Below the pieces are notes generated by a model. It saw only the letters and a list, made by a program, of their open reading frames with translations. It did not search any database and was not told the origin of the DNA. Of a DNA stretch of 52,796 nucleotides, positions 51,602 through 52,796 are shown piece by piece (the first letter of the stretch is position 1; each line of letters opens with the position of its first letter). This DNA comes from JALUUH01 sp964636675 (GTDB lineage: Bacteria; Pseudomonadota; Gammaproteobacteria; S012-40), in the NCBI GenBank assembly GCA_964636675.1, contig CAZWUO010000006.1, forward strand, positions 1 to 52,796, in the 5' to 3' direction. The translations under genes were made by a program, and so were the position numbers.

Positions 51602-52587
51602 GCTGCCAATTCCCCTTTTATAGTTAACTCATGGAAATAATTATTAATTGCATCCAGCTGTAAGGCTGGGCCTTCAATTCGGTTAAAGATTTTTCTAAAC
51701 GTGCTTGCTTCAGGCATATTACTGGTGTACCAGTTAACATGTTTGCGCGCTATTTTTACGCCCATTAACTCTCCATAAAAACTGTAAAGATCTTGGGTAT
51801 GTTGCAAAATAATGTCAAGTTTTTCTTGCAGTGTCACTGTTGGCGTGCCTTTGGAACGATTCTCAAGAAAGTCGATGATGTCGCGGAAAATCCACGGATT
51901 TCCTTGCGCGCCGCGACCAATCATTACCGCATCCACTTGAGTATATTCAATAACGGCCTTTGCGCGGGCGGGAGTTGTTATGTCTCCATTCGCGATAACA
52001 GGTATGTTTACCGAAGCTTTAACAGCAGCAATGGTTGCATACTCTGCTTCACCATTAAATTTACAAGCGCGGGTGCGTCCGTGAACAGCGATTGCTTGAA
52101 TCCCCGTTTTTTCGGCTATTTGTGCAATATTAACGGCATTTTTGTGCTGCTTGTCCCAACCTGTTCTAATCTTTAATGTTACAGGCACTCCGACCGACCG
52201 AGTAACGGTTTCTAAAATCCTTGCGACTAATAGCTCGTCTTTAAGTAATGCAGAACCCGCCGCGACATGACATATTTTTTTTGCCGGGCAACCCATGTTG
52301 ATGTCAATGATTTGAGCGCCGGCATCAACGCAAGCTATTGCGGCTTCCGCTAATTGTTTTGGTTCGGCTCCAACAATTTGTACGCTCCGTGGCGTAGCTT
52401 CGGCGGAAAGCTCTAGGCGGTTTCTGCTTTTATTGGTTTTCCATAAACGTTTGTTTGCTGTAATCATTTCTGTTGTGGTCAAACCTGCACCAAAATGATG
52501 GCATAAATTCCGAAATGGCAAATCTGTTATACCCGCCATAGGGGCGAGTATTGCTTTAGCCGGTATATCAAATGGCCCAATCTTCAT
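51598..52587 (-). CDS. dusB: tRNA-dihydrouridine synthase B
   Basis: 329 residues from the ATG at 52587 (MKIGPFDI), which matches the start of known DusB; a GTG at 52596 would add three. A TIM-barrel flavin enzyme: AILAPMAGITDLPFR, the catalytic cysteine in DINMGCPAKK, LKIRTGW, AVHGRTRACKFNGEAE, and VIANGDI with MIGRGAQGNPWIF for FMN. It reduces uridine to dihydrouridine in tRNA. It heads the dusB-fis operon and its stop overlaps the fis start. Confidence 0.94.
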   Translation of the reverse strand: MKIGPFDIPAKAILAPMAGITDLPFRNLCHHFGAGLTTTEMITANKRLWKTNKSRNRLELSAEATPRSVQIVGAEPKQLAEAAIACVDAGAQIIDINMGCPAKKICHVAAGSALLKDELLVARILETVTRSVGVPVTLKIRTGWDKQHKNAVNIAQIAEKTGIQAIAVHGRTRACKFNGEAEYATIAAVKASVNIPVIANGDITTPARAKAVIEYTQVDAVMIGRGAQGNPWIFRDIIDFLENRSKGTPTVTLQEKLDIILQHTQDLYSFYGELMGVKIARKHVNWYTSNMPEASTFRKIFNRIEGPALQLDAINNYFHELTIKGELAA

Positions 52588-52704
52588 TAAAAACACTAAA
52601 ATACTGTTCTGGAAAGGACGAACATCATACCGGGTTGTTTGCTGAGATTAAAGTATTGATACACAAAAAACACTCAATAAAACGCATTTTTTAACGAGGA
52701 CGCC

Positions 52705-52788
52705 ATGCATTACCTCCGTTCTAGCGTCCATCTAATCGAAGTGGCCGCATTGCTTTGCTTGTTCAGCCCAGCAAAATTATTTGTTTGA
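52705..52788 (+). CDS. tiny hydrophobic ORF
   Basis: 27 codons (MHYLRSSVHLIEVAALLCLF and seven more) with GAGGA seven bases before the ATG. It could be a small membrane peptide, a leader, or chance. It lies at the right edge, divergent from dusB. Confidence 0.25.
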   Translation: MHYLRSSVHLIEVAALLCLFSPAKLFV

Positions 52789-52796
52789 GTACTAGG

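Noticed and set aside
1..52796. tRNA, rRNA or CRISPR array
   Set aside because: No TPsiC-loop-like motifs, rRNA sequence or regularly spaced identical repeats were found in the intergenic regions by eye.

Overview
The window reads as a gammaproteobacterial chromosome segment of moderate to low GC. Housekeeping genes point this way: RapA, the sucA-sucB-lpd-sucC-sucD operon, dusB-fis, prlC, gor, dinB, aroE, mutM and purH. Several proteins resemble Legionella/Coxiella-type relatives (Legionellales); that placement is an impression from protein appearance, not a computed result. Several genes look freshly damaged (positions about 822-1011, 5856-6448, 12304-12317 and 38843). This fits a host-associated genome that is decaying, or an assembly with homopolymer errors.

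Layout. 1-6550: accessory, envelope-directed locus. It holds the 3' part of a Cys-rich protein with an HExxH motif, a broken small membrane-protein gene, a periplasmic DsbA-like oxidoreductase and a 1296-residue secreted mosaic protein, then a split unknown gene between two related hairpins. 6600-8050: ChaN-like protein and a small secreted protein. 8181-12829: rapA, a cold-shock gene, a non-coding stretch with a head-to-head pair of perfect DnaA boxes, a TerB-like gene with an N-terminal frameshift, and a membrane-anchored RRM protein. 13469-15037: acyl-CoA ligase. 15351-18873: AT-rich islet with a methyltransferase, a sugar N-formyltransferase, an unknown membrane ORF, IS200- and IS481-type transposase remnants and two imperfect direct repeats. 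19557-27124: the complete 2-oxoglutarate dehydrogenase / succinyl-CoA synthetase operon on the minus strand. 27314-38843: housekeeping and stress genes (prlC, gor, gamma carbonic anhydrase, dinB, a degenerate HD-GYP protein, MidA-like methyltransferase, pteridine reductase, aroE, SH3/coiled-coil membrane protein, TauE/SafE transporter). 38920-42451: a lipoprotein, a MITE-like inverted repeat and a HyuA-type hydantoinase. 42652-47183: Gld-type ABC exporter operon running into mutM. 47362-49700: two probable outer-membrane proteins. 49725-52587: purH-fis-dusB.

How it works together. The suc operon supplies the lower TCA cycle. dusB-fis-purH couples tRNA modification, a growth-phase regulator and purine synthesis. 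gor, the carbonic anhydrase-like protein and dinB are stress and maintenance functions. The left-end locus may be a secreted effector or adhesin system with its own disulfide catalyst. The strongest unexplained signals are: a 27-nt stem-loop element present twice on opposite strands (12992-13018 and 38013-38039) with a compensatory base-pair change; the paired DnaA boxes away from any recognised replication gene; the left-end HExxH/DsbA/mosaic locus; and the islet bounded by transposase-derived repeats. I found no tRNA, rRNA or CRISPR array.
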